DNA of 64,000 nucleotides from an uncultured Pseudomonas sp. (GCF_946886105.1 NZ_CAMPHV010000006.1:62001-126000); one strand, 5' to 3'. Positions 48,566 through 57,887 are shown, counted from the stretch's first letter. The notes: generated by a model not told the origin, from the sequence alone. Numbers and translations: made by a program.

Positions 48566-48783
48566 GATTTTCCTTCGGAATCGTGGAGAACGCGGGGCGC
48601 GAGTGTAACACAGGGTATTGGCCGGCCAAGATACGCGGACGGGGCTTTCCGGCGCGCGGCAGCCTGTCGACAACCCCCTGTCGCATGCCCGGCGTAGTGG
48701 CCCCGTAGTTGGCATAAAAGCCGCTACCTTTTAACTCGGTCTCTGGGTTTTTCGCGCTCATAACCGAATCGCATGACAAGCAC

Positions 48784-48799
48784 TTGACCACAGAGTCAA
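48784..48799. promoter_or_regulatory. palindromic operator candidate, distal
   Basis: TTGACCACAGAGTCAA has perfect 5-base inverted arms (TTGAC/GTCAA) around six bases. Its neighbour starts 23 bp away, about two helical turns, as expected for a dimeric regulator binding twice. A similar site precedes the purine permease. Confidence 0.6.
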
Positions 48800-48806
48800 A
48801 TATTTA

Positions 48807-48835
48807 TTGACCCTAAAGTCAGAAATCTCTAGATT
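48807..48835 (+). promoter_or_regulatory. xdhA promoter overlapping the second operator
   Basis: TTGACCCTAAAGTCAG (48807-48822) repeats the upstream palindrome with one mismatch. Its TTGACC also reads as a -35 box, 17 bp before TAGATT (48830-48835, 4 of 6 matches). A bound protein would block polymerase here. Confidence 0.5.
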
Positions 48836-48930
48836 TAGCCCATGCCAGGCCGCGCCAAAGCGTCGCACCCTCCGTGCAGCCGTTTTGGCAAAGCCTGATA
48901 AGAGAACAATAAAGTGCCTGGAGGTCGTCC

Positions 48931-50370
48931 TTGATCCAGTTTTTACTCAACCGGGAGCTGCGCACCGAGCATGCCCTGGACCCAAACGTCACCGTGCTGC
49001 AGTACTTGCGTGAGCATGTCGGCAAATCCGGCACCAAAGAAGGCTGCGCTTCGGGCGATTGTGGCGCCTGCACCGTGGTGGTCGGCGAACTGGATGGCGA
49101 ACGCGTGCGTTATCGCACGCTGAACTCCTGCCTGACCTTCGTCTCTTCCCTGCACGGCAAGCAACTGATCAGCGTCGAAGACCTCAAGCACCAGGGCCAA
49201 CTGCACAGCGTGCAACAGGCGATGGTCGACTGCCATGGTTCGCAGTGCGGCTTCTGCACGCCGGGCTTCGTCATGTCGCTGTTCGCTTTGCAGAAAAACT
49301 CCGAGGGTTTCGACAAGGCCGAGACCCTGGAAGCCCTGGCCGGCAACCTGTGCCGCTGCACCGGCTATCGGCCGATCATCGATGCCGCCGAGCAGGCCTG
49401 CTGCCAGAAGGCGCCGGATCAGTTCGATGCCGCCGAAGCGCAGACCGTCGCGCAACTGAAAGCCATCACCCCGCGCGATACCGCCGAACTCAATAGCGGC
49501 GACAAGCGCTGCCTGCTGCCGCTGACCGTCGCCGACCTCGCCGACCTTTACGCCGCCAATCCCGGAGCGCGCCTGCTCGCCGGCGGCACCGACCTGGCCC
49601 TGGAAGTCACCCAGTTCCACCGCGAGCTGCCGGTGATGATCTATGTCGGCCATATCGAATCGATGAAGCGCGTGGAAGTGACCGCCGAGCACATCGAGAT
49701 CGGCGCGGCCACCGTGCTGTCCGACTGCTATGCCGCCTTGGCCGAGGAATACCCGGACTTCGGCGAGTTGCTGCACCGTTTCGCCTCGCTGCAGATCCGT
49801 AACCAGGGCACCCTGGGCGGCAATATCGGCAACGCCTCGCCAATCGGCGACGCCCCGCCGCTGCTGATCGCCCTCGGCGCGCAGATCGTCCTGCGCAAGG
49901 GCAACGAGACGCGCCGCCTGCCGATCGAGGATTACTTCCTCGACTACAAGGTGACCGCCCGCCAGGAAGCCGAATTCATCGAGAAGATCATCGTGCCGCG
50001 CGCCCAGCGCAATCAGGCGTTCCGCGCCTACAAGGTATCCAAGCGTCTGGACGACGATATTTCCGCGGTCTGCGCCGCCTTCAACCTGCGTATCGAAGAC
50101 GGCGTGGTACAGGACGCGCGTATCGCCTTCGGCGGCATGGCGGCGATTCCCAAGCGCGCCGCCGCCTGCGAAGCCGCCCTGCTCGGCTGCGCCTGGTACC
50201 CGGCGGAGATCGAACGTGCCTGCGCAGCATTGGCGGAGGATTTCACTCCGCTGAGCGACTTCCGCGCCAGCAAGGAATACCGCCTGCTCACCGCGCAGAA
50301 CCTGCTGCGTAAATTCTTCCTCGAGCTAAACGCTCCCGAAGTCGAAACCCGGGTGACCGCCTATGTCTAA
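48931..50370 (+). CDS. xdhA: xanthine dehydrogenase small subunit (Fe-S and FAD)
   Basis: A 479-residue subunit with two N-terminal 2Fe-2S clusters (GCASGDCGACTVVV near residue 39 and CGFCTPGFV...CRCTGY near residues 109-150) and an FAD domain (LLAGGTDLALEVTQ, then GGNIGNASPIGDAPP). It passes electrons from xanthine oxidation to NAD+. The start is TTG, supported by GGAGG at 48920-48924 and a 6-bp spacer. It overlaps xdhB by 8 bp. Confidence 0.95.
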   Translation: MIQFLLNRELRTEHALDPNVTVLQYLREHVGKSGTKEGCASGDCGACTVVVGELDGERVRYRTLNSCLTFVSSLHGKQLISVEDLKHQGQLHSVQQAMVDCHGSQCGFCTPGFVMSLFALQKNSEGFDKAETLEALAGNLCRCTGYRPIIDAAEQACCQKAPDQFDAAEAQTVAQLKAITPRDTAELNSGDKRCLLPLTVADLADLYAANPGARLLAGGTDLALEVTQFHRELPVMIYVGHIESMKRVEVTAEHIEIGAATVLSDCYAALAEEYPDFGELLHRFASLQIRNQGTLGGNIGNASPIGDAPPLLIALGAQIVLRKGNETRRLPIEDYFLDYKVTARQEAEFIEKIIVPRAQRNQAFRAYKVSKRLDDDISAVCAAFNLRIEDGVVQDARIAFGGMAAIPKRAAACEAALLGCAWYPAEIERACAALAEDFTPLSDFRASKEYRLLTAQNLLRKFFLELNAPEVETRVTAYV

Positions 50371-52756
50371 CCATGTATTGAAAACCCAGGCAGAACTGGC
50401 CGAGCTGTTCCGCGTCGATATCACCACCGGCGTCGGCAAGAGCGTGAAGCACGAGAGCGCGGACAAGCATGTGTCCGGCGAAGCCGTGTATGTCGACGAC
50501 CGCCTGGAGTTCCCCAATCAGCTGCACGTCTATGCCCGCATGAGCGACCGCGCCCATGCACGCATCGTCAGTATCGACACCGCGCCCTGCTACAAGATTC
50601 CTGGCGTGGCCATCGCCATCACCAGCAAGGATGTACCCGGCCAGTTGGATATCGGCCCGGTGGTCGCCGGCGATCCGCTGCTGGCCGACGGCAAGGTCGA
50701 ATATGTCGGCCAGGTGGTCATTGCCGTCGGCGCCGACAGCCTGGAAACCGCGCGCAAGGCGGCCATGGCGGCGATCATCGAATACGAAGACCTGGAACCG
50801 GTGCTCGACGTGGTCGATGCGCTGCACAAGAAGCATTTCGTCCTCGACAGCCATCAGCACAAGATCGGCGATTCCGCTACCGAACTGGCCACCGCGCCGC
50901 AGCGCCTGCAAGGCAGCCTGCATATCGGCGGCCAGGAACATTTCTACCTGGAAACCCAGATTTCCTCGGTGATGCCCACCGAAGACGGCGGCATGATCGT
51001 CTACACCTCGACGCAGAATGCCACCGAGGTGCAGAAGCTGGTCGCCGAAGTGCTCGGCGTGCCGATGCACAAGATCGTCATCGACATGCGCCGCATGGGC
51101 GGCGGTTTCGGCGGCAAGGAAACCCAGGCCGCCGGGCCGGCGTGCCTGTGCGCAGTGATCGCCCATCTCACCGGGCGGCCGACCAAGATGCGCCTGCCGC
51201 GCATGGAAGACATGAGCATCACCGGCAAGCGCCACCCCTTCTATGTCGAGTACGACGTCGGCTTCGACGACGATGGTCTGCTGCACGGCATTCAGATCGA
51301 ACTGGCCGGTAACTGCGGCTACTCGCCGGACCTGTCCGGCTCGATCGTCGACCGCGCGATGTTCCACTCGGACAACGCCTACTTCCTCGGCAACGCCACC
51401 ATCAACGGTCATCGCTGCAAGACCAACACCGCCTCGAACACTGCCTACCGCGGCTTCGGCGGCCCACAGGGGATGGTCGCCATCGAGGAAATCATGGACG
51501 CCGTGGCGCGCAAGCTGGGCAAGGACCCGCTGGAAGTGCGCAAGCTCAACTACTACGGCAAGGACGAGCGCAACGTCACCCATTACCACCAGACCGTCGA
51601 GCACAACGTCATCCATGAGATGACCGCCGAGCTGGAAGAAAGCAGCGAGTACGCCAAGCGCCGCGAAGAAATCCGCGCCTTCAATGCCAAGAGCCCGGTA
51701 TTGAAGAAAGGCCTGGCGCTGACCCCAGTGAAATTCGGCATCAGCTTTACCGCTACGTTCCTTAATCAGGCCGGCGCGCTTATCCATATCTACACCGACG
51801 GTTCGATCCACCTGAACCACGGCGGCACCGAGATGGGCCAGGGCCTCAACACCAAGGTCGCGCAGATCGTCGCCGAGGTGCTGCAGGTCGATATCTCGCG
51901 CATCCAGATCACCGCGACCAACACCGACAAGGTGCCAAACACCTCGCCGACCGCCGCCTCCTCGGGCGCCGACCTGAATGGCAAGGCCGCACAGAACGCC
52001 GCCGAAACCATCAAGCAGCGCCTGGTCGACTTCCTGGTGCGCGAATACAAGGTGACCCCGGAAGACGTCGAGTTCCGCAACGGCCAGGTGCGCGTGCGCG
52101 ATCTGTTCCTGAGCTTCGAGGAAGTGATCCAGAAGGCCTATTTCGCCCAGGTTTCGCTGTCCTCCACCGGCTTCTACCGCACGCCGAAAATCTACTACGA
52201 CCGCGACAAGGCCGCGGGTCGGCCGTTCTACTACTTCGCCTACGGCGCGGCCTGCGCCGAGGTGATCGTCGATACCCTGACCGGCGAATACAAGATGCTG
52301 CGCACCGACATCCTGCACGACGTCGGCGCCTCGCTGAACCCGGCCATCGATATCGGCCAGGTCGAAGGTGCGTTCGTCCAGGGCATGGGCTGGCTGACCA
52401 TGGAAGAGCTGGTGTGGAACGGCAAAGGTAAGCTGATGACCAATGGCCCGGCGAGCTACAAGATCCCCGCCATCGCCGATATGCCGCTGGATCTGCGGGT
52501 CAAGCTGGTGGAGAACCGCAAGAATCCGGAAGACACGGTGTTCCACTCCAAGGCCGTGGGCGAGCCACCGTTCATGCTCGGTATCGCCGTGTGGTGCGCG
52601 ATCAAGGATGCGGTGGCCAGTCTCGCCGACTACCGGGTGCAACCGAATATCGATGCCCCGGCCACGCCTGAGCGCGTGCTTTGGGGCGTGGAGCAACTGA
52701 AGAAACTGCAGCAGCCGGCCAAGGCCGCGGCGGTAGTCGAGATCGAAACAGCCTGA
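50363..52756 (+). CDS. xdhB: xanthine dehydrogenase large subunit (molybdenum)
   Basis: A 797-residue catalytic subunit for hypoxanthine to xanthine to urate. It binds the molybdopterin cofactor with GGGFGGKETQAAG (near residue 248), NTAYRGFGGPQG and GTEMGQGLNTK; the catalytic glutamate is expected in KAVGEPPFMLG near residue 735. It is coupled to xdhA by the 8-bp overlap, and xdhC follows after a palindromic repeat. Confidence 0.96.
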   Translation: MSNHVLKTQAELAELFRVDITTGVGKSVKHESADKHVSGEAVYVDDRLEFPNQLHVYARMSDRAHARIVSIDTAPCYKIPGVAIAITSKDVPGQLDIGPVVAGDPLLADGKVEYVGQVVIAVGADSLETARKAAMAAIIEYEDLEPVLDVVDALHKKHFVLDSHQHKIGDSATELATAPQRLQGSLHIGGQEHFYLETQISSVMPTEDGGMIVYTSTQNATEVQKLVAEVLGVPMHKIVIDMRRMGGGFGGKETQAAGPACLCAVIAHLTGRPTKMRLPRMEDMSITGKRHPFYVEYDVGFDDDGLLHGIQIELAGNCGYSPDLSGSIVDRAMFHSDNAYFLGNATINGHRCKTNTASNTAYRGFGGPQGMVAIEEIMDAVARKLGKDPLEVRKLNYYGKDERNVTHYHQTVEHNVIHEMTAELEESSEYAKRREEIRAFNAKSPVLKKGLALTPVKFGISFTATFLNQAGALIHIYTDGSIHLNHGGTEMGQGLNTKVAQIVAEVLQVDISRIQITATNTDKVPNTSPTAASSGADLNGKAAQNAAETIKQRLVDFLVREYKVTPEDVEFRNGQVRVRDLFLSFEEVIQKAYFAQVSLSSTGFYRTPKIYYDRDKAAGRPFYYFAYGAACAEVIVDTLTGEYKMLRTDILHDVGASLNPAIDIGQVEGAFVQGMGWLTMEELVWNGKGKLMTNGPASYKIPAIADMPLDLRVKLVENRKNPEDTVFHSKAVGEPPFMLGIAVWCAIKDAVASLADYRVQPNIDAPATPERVLWGVEQLKKLQQPAKAAAVVEIETA

Positions 52757-52758
52757 AC

Positions 52759-52826
52759 GTAGCCCGGATGAAATCCGGGAGCTGAGTAGCAGGCGACAAA
52801 TTCTCCCCGGATTGCATCCGGGCTAC
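52759..52826. repeat. intergenic palindrome, GTAGCCCGGAT-type
   Basis: GTAGCCCGGATGAAATCCGG and CCGGATTGCATCCGGGCTAC pair with one mismatch around a 28-bp loop. It lies between xdhB and xdhC, and may form a processing or partial termination point inside the operon. Confidence 0.75.
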
Positions 52827-52848
52827 GGAACCAAACAGGTGTAGAACA

Positions 52849-52980
52849 ATGACAAAACACACCGAACCGAATAGCCAACCGACCCGGCCGGTGCCGGTTC
52901 CGATACTGGATCCGTCACCGAGCAACTGGCGCCTACCGCGCCCGGGGCAAACGCCGCCAACCTGGAGGCTGAGCAAATGA
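52849..52980 (+). CDS. 43-residue Pro-rich small ORF overlapping the xdhC start
   Basis: An ATG at 52849 opens a 43-residue frame, MTKHTEPNSQPTRPVPVPIL followed by PSPSNWRLPRPGQ, that stops on the TGA of an ATGA overlap with the xdhC start. Its Pro content and exact coupling suggest it is translated to start xdhC. No family is recognised and the ribosome-binding site is weak, so it could be chance. Confidence 0.35.
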   Translation: MTKHTEPNSQPTRPVPVPILDPSPSNWRLPRPGQTPPTWRLSK

Positions 52981-53822
52981 GCTGGATCAGCGCCCTCGCC
53001 GAGCTGCAGCAGCAAGGCACGCCCTGCGTGCTGGTGACCATTATCGAAGAGCGCGGCTCGACCCCGCGCAATGCCGGCTCGAAGATGGTGGTCACCATGG
53101 ATCGCATCTTCGAAACCATCGGCGGCGGTCATCTGGAATACAAGGCGATGGAACTGGCCCGCGAGATGCTTGAGCAGCGCAGTCAGGACACCCGCCTGGA
53201 GCGTTTCAGCCTGGGCGCCAGCCTCGGCCAATGCTGCGGCGGCGCCACTGTGCTGCTGTTCGAACCCATGGGTCAGCCCCAGGCGCAGATCGCCGTATTC
53301 GGCGCCGGCCATGTCGGTCGCGCCCTGGTGCCGCTGCTTGCCAGCCTGCCGTGCAAGGTGCGCTGGATCGACTCGCGGGAAAACGAATTCCCCGAGCAGA
53401 TTCCCAGCGGCGTGGAAAAAGTGGTCGAAGACGAGGTGGTCGACGAGGTCGAGCGCATGCCGGCCGGCAGCTACTACATCGTCATGACCCACAACCACCA
53501 GCTCGATCTGGAACTGACCGCGGCGATTCTCAAGCGCAACGATTTCGCCTACTACGGGCTGATCGGCTCGAAGAGCAAACGCGCCAAATTCGAACACCGC
53601 CTGCGCGAGCGCGGCGTGGCCCCTGAAGTGATGCAACGGATGCGTTGCCCCCTGGGCCTGCCTGAAGTGAAAGGCAAGCTGCCGATCGAAATAGCCGTAT
53701 CCATCGCCGGCGAGGTGATCGCCACCTATAACGCCGCTTTCGGCCAGGACGTGAAAAAGGGCAAATCGAGCGTCACCAAATTGCTGCCTGACAGCCGCCG
53801 GAGCCAAGCCGGACACCCGTAG
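52977..53822 (+). CDS. xdhC: xanthine dehydrogenase accessory protein XdhC
   Basis: A 281-residue molybdopterin-handling protein that inserts sulfurated cofactor into XdhB. The N-terminal motif VTIIEERGSTPRNAGSKMVV, GQCCGGATVLLFE and the Rossmann signature AVFGAGHVGRALVPLLASLP are typical. GGAGG lies before the ATG. It is encoded in the xdhAB operon and followed by guaD after a palindromic repeat. Confidence 0.94.
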   Translation: MSWISALAELQQQGTPCVLVTIIEERGSTPRNAGSKMVVTMDRIFETIGGGHLEYKAMELAREMLEQRSQDTRLERFSLGASLGQCCGGATVLLFEPMGQPQAQIAVFGAGHVGRALVPLLASLPCKVRWIDSRENEFPEQIPSGVEKVVEDEVVDEVERMPAGSYYIVMTHNHQLDLELTAAILKRNDFAYYGLIGSKSKRAKFEHRLRERGVAPEVMQRMRCPLGLPEVKGKLPIEIAVSIAGEVIATYNAAFGQDVKKGKSSVTKLLPDSRRSQAGHP

Positions 53823-53940
53823 GTTGGTGTTGAGCGAAGCGATACCCAACAAGGAGTGCATAGCACTCCGCTCGACGGTCTAGCTTGTGGCTCGGCTCGC
53901 GAGCGCTGTGTTGGGCTTCGCGGAGCTCAGCCCAACCTAC
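53819..53940. repeat. intergenic palindrome, GTAGGTTGG-type
   Basis: The outer arms GTAGGTTGG and CCAACCTAC pair, with inner matches GAGCGAAGC / GCTTCGCGGAGCTC and CCCAAC / GTTGGG. It begins at the xdhC stop and ends before the guaD ribosome-binding site. It belongs to the same family as the repeat inside ccoGHIS. Confidence 0.7.
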
Positions 53941-53989
53941 ACGCATTTCCGTCCGCATCATCGAATCAACTGATTTCAACGAGAGTCCC

Positions 53990-55294
53990 ATGACCACCAA
54001 CATCAAAGCCTACCGCGCCGCCATCCTGCACAGCATCGCCGACCCCGCCGTGGTCGGCATCGAGCAGTCCTACGAGTATTTCGAGGATGGCGTGCTGGTT
54101 ATCGAAAACGGTCAGGTCGCCCGCGTCGGCCATGCCGCCGAATTATTGCCGTCGCTCAAGGGCATCGAGCTGACCGAATACCGCGACGCGCTGATCACCC
54201 CCGGTTTTATCGACACCCATATCCACTACCCGCAAACCGGGATGATCGCCTCCTACGGCGAACAGTTACTGGATTGGCTGAACACCTACACCTTCCCCAC
54301 CGAAAAGCAGTTCGCCGACAAGGCCCATGCCGCCGACGTGGCCGGGATCTTCCTCAAGGAGCTGCTGCGCAACGGCACCACCACCGCCCTGGTGTTCGGC
54401 AGCGTGCACAAGCAATCGGTGGACGCCTTCTTCGAAGCCGCCGAGACGCTGAACCTGCGGATGATCGCCGGCAAGGTGCTGATGGACCGCAACGCCCCGG
54501 ACTACCTGACCGATACGCCGGAATCGGGCTATGCCGAGAGCAAGGAGCTGATCGAACGCTGGCACGGCAAGGGTCGCCTGCATTACGCCGTCACCCCGCG
54601 CTTCGCCCCGACCAGCACGCCGGAACAACTGACCCTGGCCGGCAAGCTGCTCGGTGAATACTCGGATTTGTATATGCACACCCACCTGTCGGAGAACCGC
54701 CAGGAGATCGAATGGGTCAAGGCGCTGTTCCCCGAACGTAGCGGCTACCTCGATGTGTACGATCACTACAAGCTGATCGGCCCGCGCGCGGTGTTCGCCC
54801 ATGGCGTGCACCTGTGCGACGAGGAATGCCAGCGCCTGGCCGAGACCGGCTCGGCGGTGGCCTTCTGCCCGACCTCCAACCTGTTCCTCGGCAGCGGTCT
54901 GTTCGACCTGAGCAAGCTGGAACGCCACGGCGTGCGCGTCGGCCTGGGCACCGATGTCGGCGCCGGCACCAGCTTCAGCCAGCTGCAATCGCTGAACGAG
55001 GCGTACAAGGTCATGCAGTTGCAAGGCAAGAAACTCGACCCGTTCAAGTCGCTGTATCTCGCCACATTGGGCGGCGCCGAAGCGCTGTACCTGGACGACA
55101 GGATCGGCAACTTCGCAAGCGGCAAGGATGCCGACTTCGTGGTGCTCGACTACAAGGCCACGCCGCTGATCAGCTACCGCATGCAACAGGCCAAGAGCCT
55201 GGCCGAGAAGCTGTTCGCCCTGTACATGCTCGGCGACGATCGCGCGATCAAGGAAACCTTCGCCGCCGGCGTATCGGTGCATTGCAGGGATTGA
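53990..55294 (+). CDS. guaD: guanine deaminase
   Basis: A 434-residue amidohydrolase converting guanine to xanthine, the substrate of the Xdh enzyme encoded upstream. Zinc ligands are seen in FIDTHIHYPQTGM, MHTHLSENRQEI, FAHGVHLCDEE and GLGTDVGAGTSFSQ. The ATG at 53990 is chosen because its MTTNIKAYRAAILHSIADP is a typical GuaD start; the longer frame runs through the repeat. Confidence 0.95.
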   Translation: MTTNIKAYRAAILHSIADPAVVGIEQSYEYFEDGVLVIENGQVARVGHAAELLPSLKGIELTEYRDALITPGFIDTHIHYPQTGMIASYGEQLLDWLNTYTFPTEKQFADKAHAADVAGIFLKELLRNGTTTALVFGSVHKQSVDAFFEAAETLNLRMIAGKVLMDRNAPDYLTDTPESGYAESKELIERWHGKGRLHYAVTPRFAPTSTPEQLTLAGKLLGEYSDLYMHTHLSENRQEIEWVKALFPERSGYLDVYDHYKLIGPRAVFAHGVHLCDEECQRLAETGSAVAFCPTSNLFLGSGLFDLSKLERHGVRVGLGTDVGAGTSFSQLQSLNEAYKVMQLQGKKLDPFKSLYLATLGGAEALYLDDRIGNFASGKDADFVVLDYKATPLISYRMQQAKSLAEKLFALYMLGDDRAIKETFAAGVSVHCRD

Positions 55295-55507
55295 TGAAAC
55301 CGTGGGAGGCGCTTCAGCGGCGACAGTCGCGGCTAAAACCCCTCCTACAAATTGCAATTCCGTAGGGTGGGTTAGCGGCGCGCGGAAACCATGAACGGAA
55401 CAATGCAGGCTCAAGGCGGCGCGTAACCCACCGCGGTCGCAAGCCTTGTGAAGGTGCGTATATCGCTGTTGGGTTACGCGGCGGCAGATAACGATGTCGT
55501 TATTTAA

Positions 55508-56540
55508 GGCTATATCCCAATAGCGTGTTGCATGGTGCGTCCAATCGCCTCCTGGATGCAGTGAGCCGGCTGAATCCGCTGCTGATAACGCTCAAGCATG
55601 CGGCGCCAGCCCAGATAGTTCGGAAGGTAGCGGGTGGCGACACCGTGAAAGCGAGTCATCCAACGCTTCAGGCGGCAGTGGTAGGCATTAACGTTCTGAA
55701 TGTGGAAAGCGCCTTGTACCCGTTCGCCAGGGCGCGAGTGGACGACATGGTGAGTAATGCCCTGAGTACGGGAAAAGTTTGCGTAGACCGCAGCGCCGTC
55801 ACTGCAAAGTACGGCCTCTCGGTCGATCAGCGGCAGTAAGGCTGCTCGCACATGCTCTGCATCCAGCTTCTCCAGTTTGAAGTCTGCGGTATGCCCCTCA
55901 CGATCACGCACCACCATGACCGGAATCTGATCCCTGCCTGTGCCGCGCGTTTTGCCTACGCCGCCCCTTTTGCGCGGTGCCCGTGGTAGCTTGCGTTGGC
56001 CCTTGAAGGACTCCAGAAAGAACGTCTCATCGACCTCAACAATTCCTGCTTCATGTGATGCATGGTGTTGGGCTGCGCAGGCCAGGAAGCGATGTCGCCA
56101 GAGAAAGGCTGTGTTCTTGCTGATGCCGCATCGCTTGGCAGCCTTGCGCACACTCAGGCCGTCGATCAGTGCTTGGGCGTAGTCTTTCCAGCGCTCGGGA
56201 TAGTGCAAGCGAGCAAGACCACTGTTCGAAACCGCTGAGCATGTCCGCCGGCAGGCCCTACAACGATAACGGCGTAAGCCACGCGACCAGCCCCAGGGCG
56301 CAAGATGCTCAGCCTTTGTTTGGCAATGTGGGCAGCTCTGTAGCGCTGGCAAGCTATCAAGAACCTCCGTTGTAGGCGGTTCTTGCAAAGCCTGATGAAG
56401 TGCGGATTTCTGCTTGCTGCTGAGTTGGCTCACCTGAGCCAACCAGCGCTGAAAGGCTTGAGTATCCATGGCGGGCAGACCTCACGAGCGGATGCCTGCC
56501 TTAAAGCTTAGTACTTGCAACACGGTCTTGGGACATAGCC
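55508..56540 (-). mobile_element. IS1595-family insertion sequence
   Basis: A 1033-bp element. Its ends, GGCTATATCCCAA and (reverse strand) GGCTATGTCCCAA, are 13-bp terminal inverted repeats with one mismatch. Perfect 8-bp direct repeats TTATTTAA flank it at 55500-55507 and 56541-56548, the target duplication expected for the IS1595 family. It carries one transposase gene. It lies between the two arms of a GTAGG-type palindrome. Confidence 0.95.
55510..56469 (-). CDS. IS1595-family transposase
   Basis: A 319-residue DDE transposase: N-terminal zinc ribbon ([20 protein letters not shown] and CRACRRTCS), a helix-turn-helix ([20 protein letters not shown]) and the catalytic [22 protein letters not shown] and C-terminal region. 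The stop codon lies inside the left inverted repeat. The frame is intact, so the element may still be active. Confidence 0.93.
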   Translation of the reverse strand: MDTQAFQRWLAQVSQLSSKQKSALHQALQEPPTTEVLDSLPALQSCPHCQTKAEHLAPWGWSRGLRRYRCRACRRTCSAVSNSGLARLHYPERWKDYAQALIDGLSVRKAAKRCGISKNTAFLWRHRFLACAAQHHASHEAGIVEVDETFFLESFKGQRKLPRAPRKRGGVGKTRGTGRDQIPVMVVRDREGHTADFKLEKLDAEHVRAALLPLIDREAVLCSDGAAVYANFSRTQGITHHVVHSRPGERVQGAFHIQNVNAYHCRLKRWMTRFHGVATRYLPNYLGWRRMLERYQQRIQPAHCIQEAIGRTMQHAIGI

Positions 56541-56560
56541 TTATTTAAACCACGTAATTC

Positions 56561-56579
56561 GCCGCTAACCCAACCTACA
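56561..56579. repeat. right arm of a palindrome split by the IS
   Basis: CGCCGCTAACCCAACCTAC pairs, apart from two mismatches, with the stretch near 55363-55381 that begins GTAGGGTGGGTTAGCGGCG. The two arms were about 170 bp apart before the IS1595 element entered. Confidence 0.55.
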
Positions 56580-56636
56580 AATCTATGCCGCGCCGTTAAA
56601 CCCACACGACCGCCCCACCGCAGGGCTGACTGTCAA

Positions 56637-57407
56637 TCAACGACTGGCCGGTGTACGCCCCGGCTTTTTCTTGGCGCTCTGCAGCAGGTGCGAGAACACC
56701 GCGTGCAGATCGTCGGAGGCGCTTTCCTCGTCGAGGTTGAGCTTGCTGTCGATATGGTCCATGTGGTGCATCATCAGGCTCACCGCCCTGGCCGCATCAC
56801 GAGCCTCGATGGCGTCGATCAGCTGATTGTGCTCGTCGTAGGAGCAATGCGAGCGGTTGCCGCTTTCATACTGGGCGATGATCAGCGAGGTCTGCGACAC
56901 CAGACTGCGCTGAAAACTGATCAGCGGCGCATTCTTCGCCGCCTCGGCGAGCTTGAGGTGGAATTCGCCTGATAAACGGATACCGGCGCCGCGGTCGCCG
57001 CGGGAAAAGCTGCTCTGTTCGTCCTCGACCATCTGCCGTAACTCGGCGAGTTGCTCGGCCGTGGCATGTTCGACCGCCAATTCGGTAATCGCCCGCTCGA
57101 CCATGCGCCGCGCGTAGAAAATCTGCCGGGCTTCCTCGACGCTCGGGCTGGCCACCACCGCGCCACGATTCGGCCGCAGCAGCACCACGCCTTCATGGGC
57201 CAGACGCGATAAGGCGCGGCGGATGATGGTGCGGCTGACGCCGAAAATTTCGCCCAGGGCTTCTTCGCTAAGCTTGGTGCCAGGCGCCAGACGCTGTTCG
57301 AGGATGGCCTCGAAGATATGCGCGTAGACGACATCGTCCTGAGTCCCGCTGCGGCTGCTTTTGCCGGCACGCGGCTGCTTCTTGAGGGGCTGCAATTGTT
57401 CGTTCAT
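56637..57407 (-). CDS. GntR-family transcriptional regulator (FCD type)
   Basis: A 256-residue regulator. Residues about 20-95 form the GntR winged helix (VYAHIFEAILEQRLAPGTKL, then IFGVSRTIIRRALSRL), and the rest an FCD ligand domain with metal-ligand histidines (GEFHLKLAEAAKN and MMHHMDHI). I chose the ATG at 57407 (MNEQLQP); the longer frame upstream is non-coding-like. A gene of this type occupies the same place in P. aeruginosa. TTGTAyACAA sites before it and before its neighbours suggest it controls them. Confidence 0.88.
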   Translation of the reverse strand: MNEQLQPLKKQPRAGKSSRSGTQDDVVYAHIFEAILEQRLAPGTKLSEEALGEIFGVSRTIIRRALSRLAHEGVVLLRPNRGAVVASPSVEEARQIFYARRMVERAITELAVEHATAEQLAELRQMVEDEQSSFSRGDRGAGIRLSGEFHLKLAEAAKNAPLISFQRSLVSQTSLIIAQYESGNRSHCSYDEHNQLIDAIEARDAARAVSLMMHHMDHIDSKLNLDEESASDDLHAVFSHLLQSAKKKPGRTPASR

Positions 57408-57567
57408 TGGGGCTCGTGTCAAAAAAGTACGGCTGATCAAGGTTGCTAAAACCTTAGCGCACGATGTCCGCAGCGGCTTTAGCGCGTGCCAGCAAAATCC
57501 ACTCCTGCTTCCGCCTGGCGACTGCCGAGCAGTTTGCCACGAAACCCAGAAAGCATAAGCCCCGGCA

Positions 57568-57577
57568 TTGTACACAA
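57568..57577. promoter_or_regulatory. TTGTAyACAA operator before the GntR gene
   Basis: TTGTACACAA is a near-perfect 10-bp palindrome 160 bp before the GntR start. The same core occurs at 57888, 60995 and 61176, always before a purine-catabolic gene. Confidence 0.6.
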
Positions 57578-57887
57578 TTGCCCGCATGCGCATACCCGCA
57601 AGCCCGCGACATGGCGTCTCAGCACCACGCCGACGGCCACCTTCAGGCGACGAAACCCATCGATCAATTGCTTATATCAATCGCTCTTTTTACGCAGCAA
57701 TCCGCTAAATAAAACGCAAAAACCCTATGCCAACGGGCAGTTCCGCCTGGATCCGCAAACGTACAAAGCGCACAAGCCTTTGTTTTATAAAGACTACTTG
57801 AAAGCCAAGAGCAGCCGGGCGGCAAATTAATTGTCTACGGACACGAATAGATAGCCGCAACAATCTGGAAAACATTATTTGCTTTTT

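Larger units (their letters stand above)
48566..48930. other. intergenic region with xdhA promoter and operators
   Basis: 365 bp between the GntR remnant and xdhA. It holds two TTGAC-N6-GTCAA-like palindromes at 48784-48799 and 48807-48822, a promoter-like TTGACC/TAGATT pair and a GGAGG ribosome-binding site. No ORF is seen. Confidence 0.65.

Noticed and set aside
50288..52696. 802-residue minus-strand frame opposite xdhB
   Set aside because: A shadow frame mirroring xdhB codon bias; no motif.
57708..57830. Short plus-strand frame before the permease that looks partly protein-like
   Set aside because: It has no good start or ribosome-binding site and lies in a regulatory gap; could be a remnant but not supportable.
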